A DNA stretch of 64,000 nt, from assembly GCA_030248295.1 (NCBI GenBank), contig JASANH010001593.1:186001-250000 (forward strand), written 5' to 3'. Source of the stretch: Mesodorylaimus sp. YZB2_4 (lineage: Eukaryota > Nematoda > Enoplea > Dorylaimida > Dorylaimidae). The position numbers and the translations under genes were made by a program. Under the pieces are notes generated by a model. It ran no database searches and was not told the DNA's origin. It was given only the letters and a program-made list of their open reading frames with translations. Shown here piece after piece: positions 46,908-58,011 of the stretch (positions are counted from its first letter, which is position 1; the number at the start of each line of letters is the position of its first letter).

Positions 46908-49900
46908 TCAGAATTTTGTGACAGCCATGTAGATTGTGGTGAATGCTGAAATCAGCTTGAAGACCACATGCAAATTATTTGTATCAGAAGATGCGGCGAG
47001 AAGTTTCTCGCAGTTTTCTGGCAGCGGAGTTGCGTAGTTGACTTGCCCGCGCTCGTGAGCTAATACGTACTTTTTCAAATAAGAACCAGCAGCAAATCTT
47101 GTGAGAGAATCCAATCCTTCTTGGTCGGTGTTGCAACCGGTTGACAAATTGGCCACAGCGCATTGCAAATAGCAGTCGATTTTTCTAAAAAAGAGAAGGA
47201 GCAAGATCTGAATGAAAGATAAGTTTTTCTTACTCGCAGATTTTCTCAGCAGAGTCGAATCGATGGAACGCCCTTTCGAGTACTGGCAATGCTAATTTTG
47301 CCGAGCATATCTTTTCACAACTCGTGTGTGCGTCATTGCAATTCGACTGTAGACACGGTGAATTTTTGTGAAATCCTGAATGAACACCCAAATACAAGCA
47401 ATTCTAACTGACTTGTCATAGAGAATATCGACTTACGTTCAAACTTTTCTTTGTAGACGCAAAAAGGAGGAAAAATGTGAAGCAATAATTTTTTCTCATC
47501 GCTGTCTGGACAGGATTTCAAGCACGGCTCGCTCAATTGACTCATCTTGCAGTAGTATCCGACTGCCTCTATGCTGTATATGACGCACAATGGAAGACTT
47601 GGATATGGTCCATTGTATCTGCTGGGAAAATGCGCGGCGTCGTGATCGCATTTCGAAGCACACCTTTCTCCGGGTGGAAAATCTAGCTCTGATGAACATG
47701 CCTTGGCTTAAAAAGATAACTATTTCCAAGATATCATTCACAAATAAATATTCAGGCGCAAGTTTTAAGAAAAAGGTGTTTTAGTAATCAAAATCTGCTC
47801 TAAATTTCTGCAGTGTAATTCAGTGGAAAAAAAGTGTGTGCTGCTAAACATAGCTGCATAGCATATAGCATAGCATAGCGGAGCACCGGGGACAGGCTCG
47901 CTGACCCTGTCTCTGGTGAGGATTTCTAACATCTTATCAACAGGCGCGGTAGTTGCCTGTTTAGCCAAGTCACACAGACGCGCAATGTTAAGCTGACAAC
48001 TTTGCTCGTCCATGACTCGACAACAAATTCACAAAAATGCACAAAATTTTAGGACTGAGCTATATTTGCCATGGCCAATGATCGTACAAAATTTCAGTCA
48101 AAACGGATTTGCCATTCTCAACATCCAGATTGCGTGTTTCGGCATTCCAGAGATGACGACAGAAGACGACCAAGTTTACTTTTAAAAGACAAGTCCACAG
48201 CAATAACCACTGAAGCTACAGAGGGAAAAGTTGGTTTTTCTGGAAGCTCTCATATCAGTGGATATTTTTTGAGGGTGTGATTTTAGGATTCAAGCTAATT
48301 AATTTTTTTATACTCGAACAACTGGATGCTAGCTTAAATACCACCATCAGGTGAAAAATTTTTGTTAGCCGTGCGGCACGAAAGTGCTGGTTTATCCGTA
48401 GATGGCCAAGAAGACAAGACGAAGCACGCATTTGGGTTAGGTTCGAAATTGAATCGCGATAGCGAGCAGCTACCGCGTGTTGATAACTTGGCAAACTTTT
48501 TGCAAGTGACTTGCGTCAGCGAAGGAGGGACTGGACTGCAAATTTCTTGCATGTATTCTGAATTCTCAACCAAAATACAGGTGCGAAAAAGTATTGGCAT
48601 TTCTACAAAAATCTGTTATGACAAGGACAAACTTAGCCCAGGCACTGTAAATGAGTGACTAAATGCAGGGCGGGACTGGGTTAGCTGCGTTTTCTCGGTG
48701 GCGTTTGTAAATAAATTAAGATCAAAAAGGGTCGCTAGTGATAAAAGGTGTAAAAGGGCATTCCCTGCCTCAGCTACTTCATTCAAGCAATGAAGAGATG
48801 GTAAACAGGCTGAGAGCCTTTAGTTTAATTGCAGTATGTAGGTTGGTCGCCCAAAAAGATGCTATTAGCAAGCTCACTCCACAGCAGCTAAATTTTTTGT
48901 TCCATTGTCGCTGGCTAGGCTAAACATAAAGTACTCATATGCTTTTATGACAGCTGCGACCTTACTGCAACGAGTCCTCTCTGTTTCCAAACTTCGCATT
49001 GCTTTCCTTCAAAGTACGAATAAGGATGTTCATACGAGTACCTTCGGTGTAAAACAGAAAGGATAAAATCCAACAGGAAATCGACCCTATGAACCTTACG
49101 AGTCGAGTTTAAAAAAGTGTAATACATCCAAGCATCCGTCACCGAAGGAGCCCAGCCAACCCAGTCCCGCCCTGCATCTGGTCAGAGTACAGTGGCTGGG
49201 CTTACTTTGTCCTTGATAACAGATTTTTTTAGAAATTCAGTGGAGCAAAAAAGTGTGTGCTGCTAAACAAAGCTTTATAGAATATAACATAAACAAAACG
49301 TAAACTCTGCTAGATTACAAACTAACAGAATATGAGAAAATTCATGACATAAACCTGAAGAAGTTAGTACGTACGCTGCTGCTACTGACAATGATTTTTT
49401 TGCTTACCGTTAGAGACTGCATCGATCATCAACAAAAGGCATCAAACTGCACATAGCTATAACTCTATCTTCCCAAGTTTTTAGAACATTACAAGCCTAT
49501 CTTGCGGAGCAAAAAATGCTACGCAGCGATTCTTGTGTCATGTTTAGATGTCACAAAACACAGTGCCCGCGTGATTAGTCTACCCTGGCGAGGGTTGCGC
49601 GACTCTGTCTTAGGCGTCTGCGATCATGTACCTACTTTCGTTGCCGCTGCAATACGCGTTGCAGGCTCCCTGTGCCCGGGGTATAATCAATATGCATCCT
49701 GCGTTCAATTTTTTTTGTGAATTTAAAACATGTGGGTTTCACTTTGTATCTTTCCTTGCCTTTGCGTTACAAGGTAAGCTGTTATTGTTTTGTTTCCCTA
49801 TTGAAAAAAAAATAATAAAATCAATTGGCTTTCAAAAATCCTTGCCGAATTCGTTTTATGCTCTGCTGATTCAGCACATATCTTATATTTTTGAATGTTC

Positions 49901-50429
49901 GTAGAAATTTGCGATTAATAATTTGCGGAATTTTCGATTAAATTAGCAAATGCTGATAATGGCCTTTAGCACAGGGCAAGGCAAGTGCCGGGCGAGTACA
50001 TTCACTCAGTGTCGAATGATTATCCGTGCAGGATGAAAAAGCCTTGTTTCATCAATAACACCCAGCACCGTTTTTTAGAATTTGGGTTTATTCGGTTTTC
50101 TGGGCTCGAAACTTTTATATTTTTTATCTGGCAAAGATGTCTCAACCTCTGGTTGCATACTTTTCCAGGGACTCATATCGCTCCACCCGGTCTAATACTG
50201 TAGAAGGGTTCATTTTTTACTTAGCGGACTCCAGAAGCGCTTAGGTCGAGCACCACCACAAACCGTCTTCAAAGCAAGCCAATTATACTATGCAGCGGTC
50301 ACTACATGCTCGAGATGTTTTTGATTTTGTGGTGAAAAAGAACACCAAGCCTAATTATGATTTTAGTGGAGAGAGAGACTTACTGAGTAAAGTTGTCAAA
50401 ACGAATAAAAATTGAGTGATTCTGTTCAT
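46908..50429 (-). CDS. Secreted cysteine-rich protein with hydrophobic tail, family B3
   Basis: Family B paralogue; function unknown. Exons are 50384-50429 (46 nt, signal peptide MNRITQFLFVLTTLL), 47437-47706, 47234-47375 and 46908-47184, giving 244 aa. Introns are 2677, 61 and 49 bp. Exons 3-4, both short introns and most of exon 2 are almost identical to B1 (three amino-acid changes in the last exon). The first part of the mature protein (TKACSSELDFPPGERCASKC…) is clearly different from B1 (AMARSSKPDLPPKEMCALRC…). The exon-2 acceptor ends in AAG, preceded by a pyrimidine tract. The tail is hydrophobic. The long intron 1 contains a GC-rich repeat (49535-49690) and an open region at 48071-48658. 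Joining exon 1 across 2.7 kb rests on phase, sequence and identical layout in B1 and B2. Confidence 0.78.
48071..48658 (+). CDS. Possible hypothetical gene inside B3 intron 1
   Basis: Two plus-strand open segments. The first starts at an ATG in good context (GCCATGG, 48071) and is open to about 48280. The second is open from about 48335 to a stop at 48658 (GLSVDGQEDKTKHAFGLGSK, then CVSEGGTGLQISC). A splice joining them is not clear: the GTGTGA donor is weak and the phases do not fit the best acceptors. No family was recognised and no paralogue occurs in the window. This may be a decayed gene fragment. Confidence 0.25.
49535..49690. repeat. GC-rich dispersed repeat in B3 intron 1
   Basis: Third locus of the CTTTCGTTGCCG-type repeat, at about 49632 (TACTTTCGTTGCCGCTGCAA). 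It sits in the same intron as in B1, so it may have been carried along in the duplication. Confidence 0.5.
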
Positions 50430-52100
50430 TTTTTAACTCGTGTCAATCGTTCGAATGATGATGAAAAAAATACGCTTCAATATTGATTGGCGAAACTGAA
50501 AAAAAAGAAAGGCAATATTGGGAAATCGCAAAAGCCAAAGATCTAAGAGCCGGAAATCTTCAGCAACGCGCAGTAACTTATGCGTTAAAAGAACTCGCAC
50601 AGTAAATATAGGTGTAATATCTAAGTGATTTTTTTCTTTCTTAGATTTATCTGCGGTGAATATAGATTTAAAAAGTTGACAGCAAAAGATCTCGCACAAT
50701 GATTTTTATTTCAGGAAATTTTTATTACAGCAAATTTGTGGAAGTGACATTAAGTGCCACTTTTACAAATGTAGTCTTAAACCAAAAGTTCAAAAGTTGA
50801 GTGACTGCGCTTAAACTAAGGTAAAAATCGAGAGCGTCAAATCATTTGCCACACTTTAGCAGAAATAAACGTTGCCGATGCTGGGAAAATCACTACCACG
50901 TCGCGCATAAAAAGAGCAGGAGTAACGTTAGTGAGCGCAGTATTTGACTGACCAACGCAGTCGACGAACTAAGAAAGAAATGAGTGATGCAGCAAAAACG
51001 ACTCGATAAATTACTACAGCGATATCTGGCGATCAGGCTGACAGGCGGGAAGTATTAAATAAATTGTGTCTGCAACATTTCTGGGGAAAAGGTGCTTGTG
51101 ACATTAAACATTAAATTTTACATTTGAACAGGGTGCCATGACACATGCTTAGTCATTCGCTACCTGATTGATGCAAGCAGCTTAGAAAATGTGTAACAAT
51201 GTAATGACGCTGAAAAAGGCGACAATTATTTTCGCATTCAGGCTCATCAGGCCTGCTCAGACCAGTGAGTCACAAACAAGAATGTAGAACAGAGATAAAT
51301 CACGATTTATGCAAGCCATGCAGCTACAACTATCAACCATAGAAAGCACTTTTTGCGTACAGTAACTGATAGTGCACAGGCAATAGTCTCACAGCCCAAG
51401 CGCGATTACTACAGCCGCAGAGTGAGCACAGCAGGCACGTCAGAGGTCGCAGACAATGACCGCAAAGTACAGTGCGATGCAGTCCGTCTGTACATGGCCT
51501 ACTGACGCAATCACTACAGCAGGCACTTCAGGAGGGCCCCACGCAATGGGAAGACAAAGAACAGTGCGAAGTTGTCTATCAACATTTACAAGACCTGCAT
51601 TGTTGCGATCATCAACTAAAAAGTGAAATATGTTGTGTTTTATTCGATAGTAAGCATCTTGAGCATCTTTCATGACAGCAATCGTGCTTCGGTCTGGTGT
51701 GCGTCGCTTGCGCATTTGTATTTTCTTACTGTATGCTAAAGACGCATTTATAGTCGACAAAATTTCTACTCCTACCCCCAGGGTAGGAGTAATAGCACAC
51801 GCTCAAGTATATGGCTATTACTGGGAATTTTGTCGACTATAAATGCACCTTAAAGGCCCCTCCTACAAATCACAGATGTAGCTCATGGCTGTGCGTACGT
51901 CATCATTCAGTTTCGTGCTGCATTCTTGCTTATGACTCGTCTGGGCAGGCCTGATGATCATTAAAATATGCGATAGAATTTATCGGGTTTTCCGTTGTCA
52001 TCAGAATTCTAAGCGGATGACTAAAAGCATGTTACATGGCACCCTAGTTGGATGTAAAACTTAATGTCACAAACACCTTTAGCCAGCACATTTTATTAAA
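50430..52100. repeat. Upstream part of duplicated B-gene unit (copy 3)
   Basis: Partner of 36984-38570 and, more weakly, 31305-32120. It differs from copy 2 by the MITE at 51742-51854. No gene is supported inside. Confidence 0.8.
51742..51854. mobile_element. PIF/Harbinger-like MITE, copy 1
   Basis: Inverted ends A(G)(A/G)CGCATTTATAGTCGACAAAAT … ATTTTGTCGACTATAAATGC, with TAA on both sides as a 3-bp target duplication. About 110 bp, no coding capacity. The absence of this insert from the duplicated copy at 38330 supports insertion after duplication. Confidence 0.85.
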
Positions 52101-52344
52101 CATTTTTGCACCATCCGCAAGTCTCACATTTCATTTCAACCGTGTTGTAGACTGCCAGTATTACTTACATAGACCTGCAGACTGTCACATTTTAGGAGTT
52201 CTTGCAAAACGCATTGCCAAATTTGCTGAGCTGAAGCCCGATTTTCCTATATATAGCCAGCCAGCAGTCAAACCTTAGTTAGGGACGGGACCAGCACCTT
52301 ACATTCAAACAAATTCACCTGAACTGCTAGTTTTTTACTGTTTT

Positions 52345-52410
52345 TGCGGCCTTGATCGCTCAGTGCTCCAGCTTTAGGCTCGAATCCTGGTGACCGTGGT
52401 ACATTTGCAC
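52345..52410 (+). mobile_element. Possible tRNA-like fragment
   Basis: Contains GATCGCTCAGTGC and GGCTCGAATCCTGG with roughly tRNA-like box spacing, but a full cloverleaf with acceptor stem was not found. Probably a SINE or tRNA pseudogene fragment. Confidence 0.35.
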
Positions 52411-52428
52411 TGAGTAGTGTCACTAAAG

Positions 52429-52558
52429 GCGCATTTATAGTCGACAAAATTTCTACACCTACCCCTAGGGTAGGAGTAATAGCACACGCTTAAGTATATG
52501 GCCATTACACCGACCTTAGGGGTAGGAGTAGAAATTTTGTCGGCTATAAATGCGCCTT
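52429..52558. mobile_element. PIF/Harbinger-like MITE, copy 2
   Basis: Same family as 51742-51854, with better-kept ends (AGGCGCATTTATAGTCGAC … GTCGGCTATAAATGCGCCT) and flanking TAA target duplications. It has an additional inner inverted repeat (CTACCCCTAGGGTAGG and ACCTTAGGGGTAGGAG). About 130 bp. Confidence 0.87.
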
Positions 52559-52564
52559 AAAGCG

Positions 52565-53395
52565 GAGCCCTATGGGGTTGGGTGGCTGGTTTAGGGTTCA
52601 AGCCGCAAAGCGATCTCTTCCAGGTGCGACAGGGTAAGCTGGCTACTCACTGGAGAATTGTATCACTGCAAATATCTGAATCCCGAAGGCTATACTCATT
52701 TTACATTTGATAATAAGGCAGGGCTACCCCAGCGAAATGAGGATACGTAAAAAGATGTGAAAAATTGTGATGATGAAACTGACAACGTCAGACAAAAATT
52801 GTCTGGTGAAAGATTTTTTGGCTAATATTTTTAAAGATTTTCTGCTGTTTTTTAATGCGACAGCTGCCAAGCTAAAATACTAATCAAGAATAGGCTTTGC
52901 TGCGACCATTACGAAGAAGATATGAAAAGTACGAATTTTTCGAATAATTGCAACTATATTTAACCCCCTGCCCGCGTGCACCTGATAATATGGGTTGTGC
53001 ACTCGAGCACCAGAAGCACATATTTGACAATTACAGTATTTTTTTTCACGCAAAGACAACCAAGCTTAAATTTTTGACCTCACATTTTTATGTGCAATTT
53101 TTTACGTACCTGTCTTATGGCTTCCATCAAGATGCAGCGAGAGGGAGGGAGAACATTCAAACAACATTTTACAAGCAGGATGTTTTTTTTGCGAACTAAT
53201 AATTAGAAACAGAAAAATTTTAAAAACAGGGTTACACGTGTCTGAGACATTGGCCGTCTTACATTATGAACCAGTTGCGCGATGAGGGCGGAGTTTTCAT
53301 CCAACTCCCTTATATGCACATATGTATTATCCAATCAAGCCAGCATTAAAAGCTTATTGTCTCAAAAATCACATGCCGAAATTCCTTGCTGTTAA
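52565..53395. other. Intergenic, no supported gene
   Basis: The short string ATGAACCAGTTGCGCGATGAG (53268-53288) matches 41879-41899 at the left edge of the 2 kb repeat. Otherwise AT-rich with nothing recognised. Confidence 0.4.
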
Positions 53396-53398
53396 ATT

Positions 53399-54169
53399 TT
53401 ACAACAGCAATTTAACTGAGATAATTGTGAAAATTAAGGTAAACGCTGCTTGAAAATCATGGCCAGCGGAAGTCGCCATCGTAATTTTGTTGCAACTGTC
53501 CGGAATTGTGTAGTTGACACGATTTAAGTGAAAGTTCTTTAAGGCAGCTCCAGCAGCGAATCTAGTGAGAGTGTATAATCCAGCCTCGTCCGTCTTGCAA
53601 GATTTTGATAATTCGGCCAAAGCGCATCGCAGAAAACATTCGAGATTTCTGAAAATGTTGCGGAGGGCGAAAGGTGGTTCTGTCAGAAGGATTCAGTAGA
53701 AAATATTCATACTCGCAAGTTTTGGAGGCAGAATCAGGTCCTTCAAAAGATCCAGGATGGACACCAACATCGAAAGAACAGGTCTTACAAATTCCCTGCG
53801 CGTTAAAGCATTGTCCTTTCAGACATTCCTCGTCTTTGTGAAATCCTAGAATCACATGATTTAACGCATGTTAGTTATGCCTTCGTGACCTTGTGGGCTC
53901 ACGTTTATACTTCTCCTTGTAAGTGCAGACTGCAGAAGTACTTTCCAAGCGGGCTGTTTTTTCCTCGCTCTCAGGACAAGATCTCACGCAGGGTTCCATT
54001 GATTGATATGTCTTACAGTAGTACTCCGAAGCCTTGCTGTCATAAATGCCACAAAACAGTGACGATATATTAGGGGAACCCGCAGTGTTATCCGCCTTAA
54101 TCAAGCATTTCAATGGGCATCCCAATGGGTCTGTAGATTCTGAGTTTAATTTTAATACGCTTCCGATAA
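53399..54169 (-). CDS. Secreted cysteine-rich protein, family B4 (signal exon not found)
   Basis: A diverged family B paralogue. Exons seen are 53903-54169 (267 nt, acceptor TTTTTTGCAG), 53713-53845 (133 nt, donor GTATGA) and 53399-53648 (250 nt). Introns are 57 and 64 bp, and splice phases are identical to B1-B3. Signatures are LGCPLKC, YYCKTYQSMEPCVRSCPES, VCTYKEKYK, ECLKGQC, ICKTC and ECFLRC…SC. The tail is hydrophobic (FTLIFTIISVKLLL). A short phase-1 signal-peptide exon should lie further upstream on the minus strand (above 54170) but I could not place it with confidence. Without it, the coding parts seen give 215 codons plus stop. Confidence 0.7.
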
Positions 54170-54274
54170 CTGCAAAAAAACAAGTCATGCAATAATGGTA
54201 CGTTTTGATCAGATGTTTGAAAGAACGCTTTTAGGACAAAAGCCTGTTCCTGTTTCACCACATCACCAAGCACT

Positions 54275-54372
54275 TAACAGCGCACTCGAGAATGAAGGGG
54301 CACATTAACAAGAATTCATTTACCGGGCCACGAGTCGAACACTCGCGTCCTACACCGCCCACCTCGTCACTA
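54275..54372 (-). mobile_element. SINE-like fragment, family S1
   Basis: Shares AACAGCGCACTCGAG and the B-box complement (CGAGTCGAACACTCGCG) with 19001-19140 and 32236-32345. The A-box end is incomplete. Confidence 0.5.
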
Positions 54373-54379
54373 AATTTTG

Positions 54380-55940
54380 TGCAAGCAAGATACGATAGTA
54401 ATAAGAGATAATAACGTATGCCGCAGATTTAAGCATTGAACCTACAGCTCGCTACCCCTTTCGTTTCAGCGAAACTGCTCACAGAATAATAGAATGCAGG
54501 AAATAGCAAGTACGGTAGCTTTCGCCCCTACCGCCACCGGGTCCGGCATCGGGTGGAGAAAGTGCAGCATCCAACCTGGGACTTGAAGCCCAAAACCGGA
54601 ACCTGAAAAATTAAAATAAAAGAGCCAACTACATAGAGTTTTGTAAAAAAACCCTTTTTTGAAAATTTTGCATAGCAGATCATGCAGCCAACATTTCTTT
54701 TAGATAGATCACAAACAATGGAATCGATTGGTTTCCTCACAGTTGTAATCAGACTTGTTGAAATAGATAGGGAGAAAGAACAGGAGCAAGTACCAAAAGT
54801 TTGCACATTTTAAATTTCCCGCTTGGCAGCTAACGACATAGACCGGGTAGGGTGAGCAAAAAGCGTAAAAATGTCAAACTTTTCAACTTGTAACGAAAAG
54901 ATTGATCGTAATAAGATGTGAGAAAATTATATTTTTCCCGCGATAATAGATTTATTGAGACAATTAGTTATAATCCACACCGAGCTGAATCAAAAATAAC
55001 ATCATTCATGTAGTCACGCATGAAGTCCTTCTGATAATTTTATCACGGATGAATCTCCCAGTTCCGTCCCTATCAATATGAAATTTTATCACTTCACCTA
55101 ATCCTTGTAAAATATATGAGCTTACACAATTATTGACTATTGACTATTGACTGATTATTGATTATTGATTATTGACTCGTGATTTGTCACTTTTAACCTT
55201 GTGGCACAAGAACCTTGTGGCTTAGATTCCCGCCTAAAAGCATTTGGCCCACGCTTAAAAGGTCTTCTGCTCAATATTTCTCGATTCTTCGTTAAAAAAC
55301 GGAATGATGTATGGGATTCAGTAATATGCTCAATTTTTTCAAGCATTTGCTGAGAAAAAACATTTTGTGCCATCGAATAGTAAAAAGGGCGTACAGTGTT
55401 TCGTGCTGAAACCAGTCAGACATTGGAAATGCAGGCAATGAACACCAAATTACGGTCTTTAGAAAATGTTCGTCTATTAAAAATCTGGTTGCATCAAGTA
55501 GCACAAGAGATTTTCTAGCATTTCTTGAAACTTTTCGCAGATGCTCCTACTGTAACGTTATAACCTGTTTTCTTTGAGACGTCCTACGCGCGCTTCACGT
55601 TTCGCACAGTGCCACGTGTGCATTACCACAGGAAACAGATAGAATCCCATCTCGCGAAAGAGGAGAGAAAAACCTGCATGTCCTGCCCTTATTATTTCAA
55701 AAAAAGCCTGTTATAACAGGATCGAAACTTTCAGACCAGCACTCAGTGGAGCCAGGTCTCAGGATGGCTGGTCTTCTCGGCCACAAGAAAAGGAGAGTTT
55801 ATCTGCACTGCACAGTGTATAATCACTCGCACACATACAGTATACTGTATGTATGCATTGAGAGGTCAGCATTAAAGCCCTAAAGCTTGTATTCTGTGTA
55901 CTGCTGATGCTCAGACAGGCTCCCCAAAGCAAACCAGCCC
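54380..55940. other. Intergenic, with a TTGACTA/TTATTGA microsatellite
   Basis: No gene supported. At about 55131-55180 there is a tandem run of ATTGACT and ATTATTG units. The missing first exon of B4 is expected somewhere in or beyond this stretch. Confidence 0.45.
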
Positions 55941-56635
55941 ATACGAGCAACCTGAATAGCAAAAGCTGTACCGCTGCGACTAAAGTGGCATGACTTATGT
56001 TCCTTCCTTATTGATGCTATTCACACACAAACTTTCATGGAAGCCACTGTTTGTGACTCCCATGAAAACTCCTCATATGCCAATCAACCCGCTACCGCCA
56101 ACATTGAAGTAGCACTTCAGCCAAACGAAAGCATTGGGAACGAATATGCAAGTGCCTATATCTGAACAGTAAAGAGTTGACCTTACAGAGTAAGACAATC
56201 AAGAAAATCGACGCTATGTTGAGCGAGGCCATCTTGAACATGGAGAATGATATCTACCCAGTGACTTTGCGAATGAAGTTGCCCTCAAGTTCTAATCAGA
56301 AACAAGCTGCGAATGTGGCGACAATAGCAGATGCCACGAGCAAGATTTGGAAGCCACGCAGCATCGTGGGTTGTGGGTGTTGTAAGCAGCTGGATGAATG
56401 GGCCGCGAAGTTTGAAGATCGCGTCGACAGTATCAGACAGCAGGAACAAAATACGTCGCTGATTTTGTCATTAGACCTTTTTATAATTTTTTATATATTA
56501 TTAAATAACTCGTAAAATTATTTACAAGATTTCATGCAAATCGGTGATGGTCACTTTTGCTTCCTGGTTAGAGGGTTAAAACAAACCCACAAAAAAGCAT
56601 AGGTTTTGAAAATAGTGTTGCGGCACTATTTATTG

Positions 56636-56735
56636 AGCGCGACCGAGGTGGTGCAGTGAGTCGCATGGCGTTTATCTACTCGTATTGCGAGTTAGCGGGT
56701 GGCTGGACTCGTCCTGGGTTCAATTCACAGTGATC
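56636..56735 (+). mobile_element. tRNA-like SINE module inside the 2 kb repeat
   Basis: A-box-like GAGGTGGTGCAGTGAG and B-box-like GGGTTCAATTC. Partner of 42517-42612. Confidence 0.55.
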
Positions 56736-57715
56736 GGGGCTAGTTTGCGAGCCATTAATCCTAATTGGAAATACTGTAACCCAATATAGTATTAAGGTAT
56801 TCCTTAAACACTGTTTGAAATACAGGTGGCGCGAACACAGGTTATAGGTGGCGCGAATTTCGTTCCCAAAACATACAAATACACTTTTTTGAACTTCCCG
56901 TCTCGATTCGCAGGATATTGTCAGCTGTTGTAAAAAACTCCGCGAAGAGGAAGTATAATGAAGATTTGCTGCCAGTGCCAATTACGATCAACATTTTGTG
57001 CCTGATCAGAGTCGAAGTTCGAGTCAGAAAAGTTGAGGGGCTGGTCAAAGGGCTGGTCGAGATCAGGGTCAGGTAAGAGGAGGAGATTTCTTTCAAGCAC
57101 TAATGCTAGCATTAAAGCTACAATGTGCTGCGCACTGAGCTGTTCGGACAGGCTCCACCATGGATAAGTATCATCCATGGTACTTTAGATGATAGCAATA
57201 TGAATGGAAGAGCTTATTCTCGCGCATCCAGACAGATAGCCTGCAATTGTGAGTGAACTGGCATGGATTACGCACGATACATGGATGCTTAAAGTCTCGA
57301 GATCCACCCTCGACAATCTTCCATCCCGTCCCTCCAACTTTATGCTCAAGCTGATGTTTCATCACATAAGCAATGCACGCTTGAGGATACAGGAGCTCAT
57401 AACTCAAATTATTCAACCTGGGAGGAAGGCACTACTAGCTCACCATATTTAACCACATGAGCAGCTAGCTTTCAACCACGAGCCACAATCTGGGTTTTTA
57501 TATCCTCCGCTCATTTGCTCCGATCAGTCGTGCTGCTGTTATTCATAAAGAAAAAACAAATTCTGCCTTGACATGATTCCTGATCGACCGTCTTTGAGTT
57601 TTTGCAGTGGCCGAGTAGACGCCATCCTAAATTCTTTAGCCATTGTGTGCATGTGCATGGACTAAATTTTGCATTATATGCCGATATATTTTATATGTTT
57701 TTATACGTTTATCTC

Positions 57716-57792
57716 CAGCCATGCGCTCCCAAGCAATGCGGAGAGGCGAATGCCGAATGCCGAACCGCTGCACCACCGCGGCCACGTTGGGC
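57716..57792 (-). mobile_element. SINE-like fragment, family S3 (antisense)
   Basis: On the minus strand this reads GCGGTGGTGCAGCGGTTCGGCATTCG and then TTGCTTGGGAGCG, matching 32405-32480. The B-box end is missing. It lies within the 2 kb repeat but not in its 42 kb partner, so it is a later insertion. Confidence 0.6.
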
Positions 57793-58011
57793 AGTAAGTG
57801 ACTGACATGGACCGTCGATGCTCCGAGTGGTGCGAAGGAAGCCATATAAGCGAACAGCCTCAGCTGACGGACATGGACATGGTTGACAGGCCACCCTTCA
57901 TTGTTCGAGGAAGTCGGTGTCGTTCATGATGCCCTCAGGTGGAGACGGAGACGCACAGCCTTGGAGTGCTTACTGACAGGCAAAGGTGATGGGGCCCCAT
58001 AAAGATCGAGA

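Larger units (their letters stand above)
55943..57990. repeat. 2 kb repeat, direct partner of 41921-43800
   Basis: Holds the better-kept copy of the plus-strand frame (56177-56515, 112 codons, charged and Gln-rich, with VGCGCCKQLDEW). The minus-strand frames (57171-57416 with CQFTHNCRLSVWMREN, 56921-57178 with DPDLDQPFDQPLNFSDSNFD) are conserved in sequence between the two copies. The family is unrecognised; probably a transposable element rather than a host gene pair. Confidence 0.8.
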
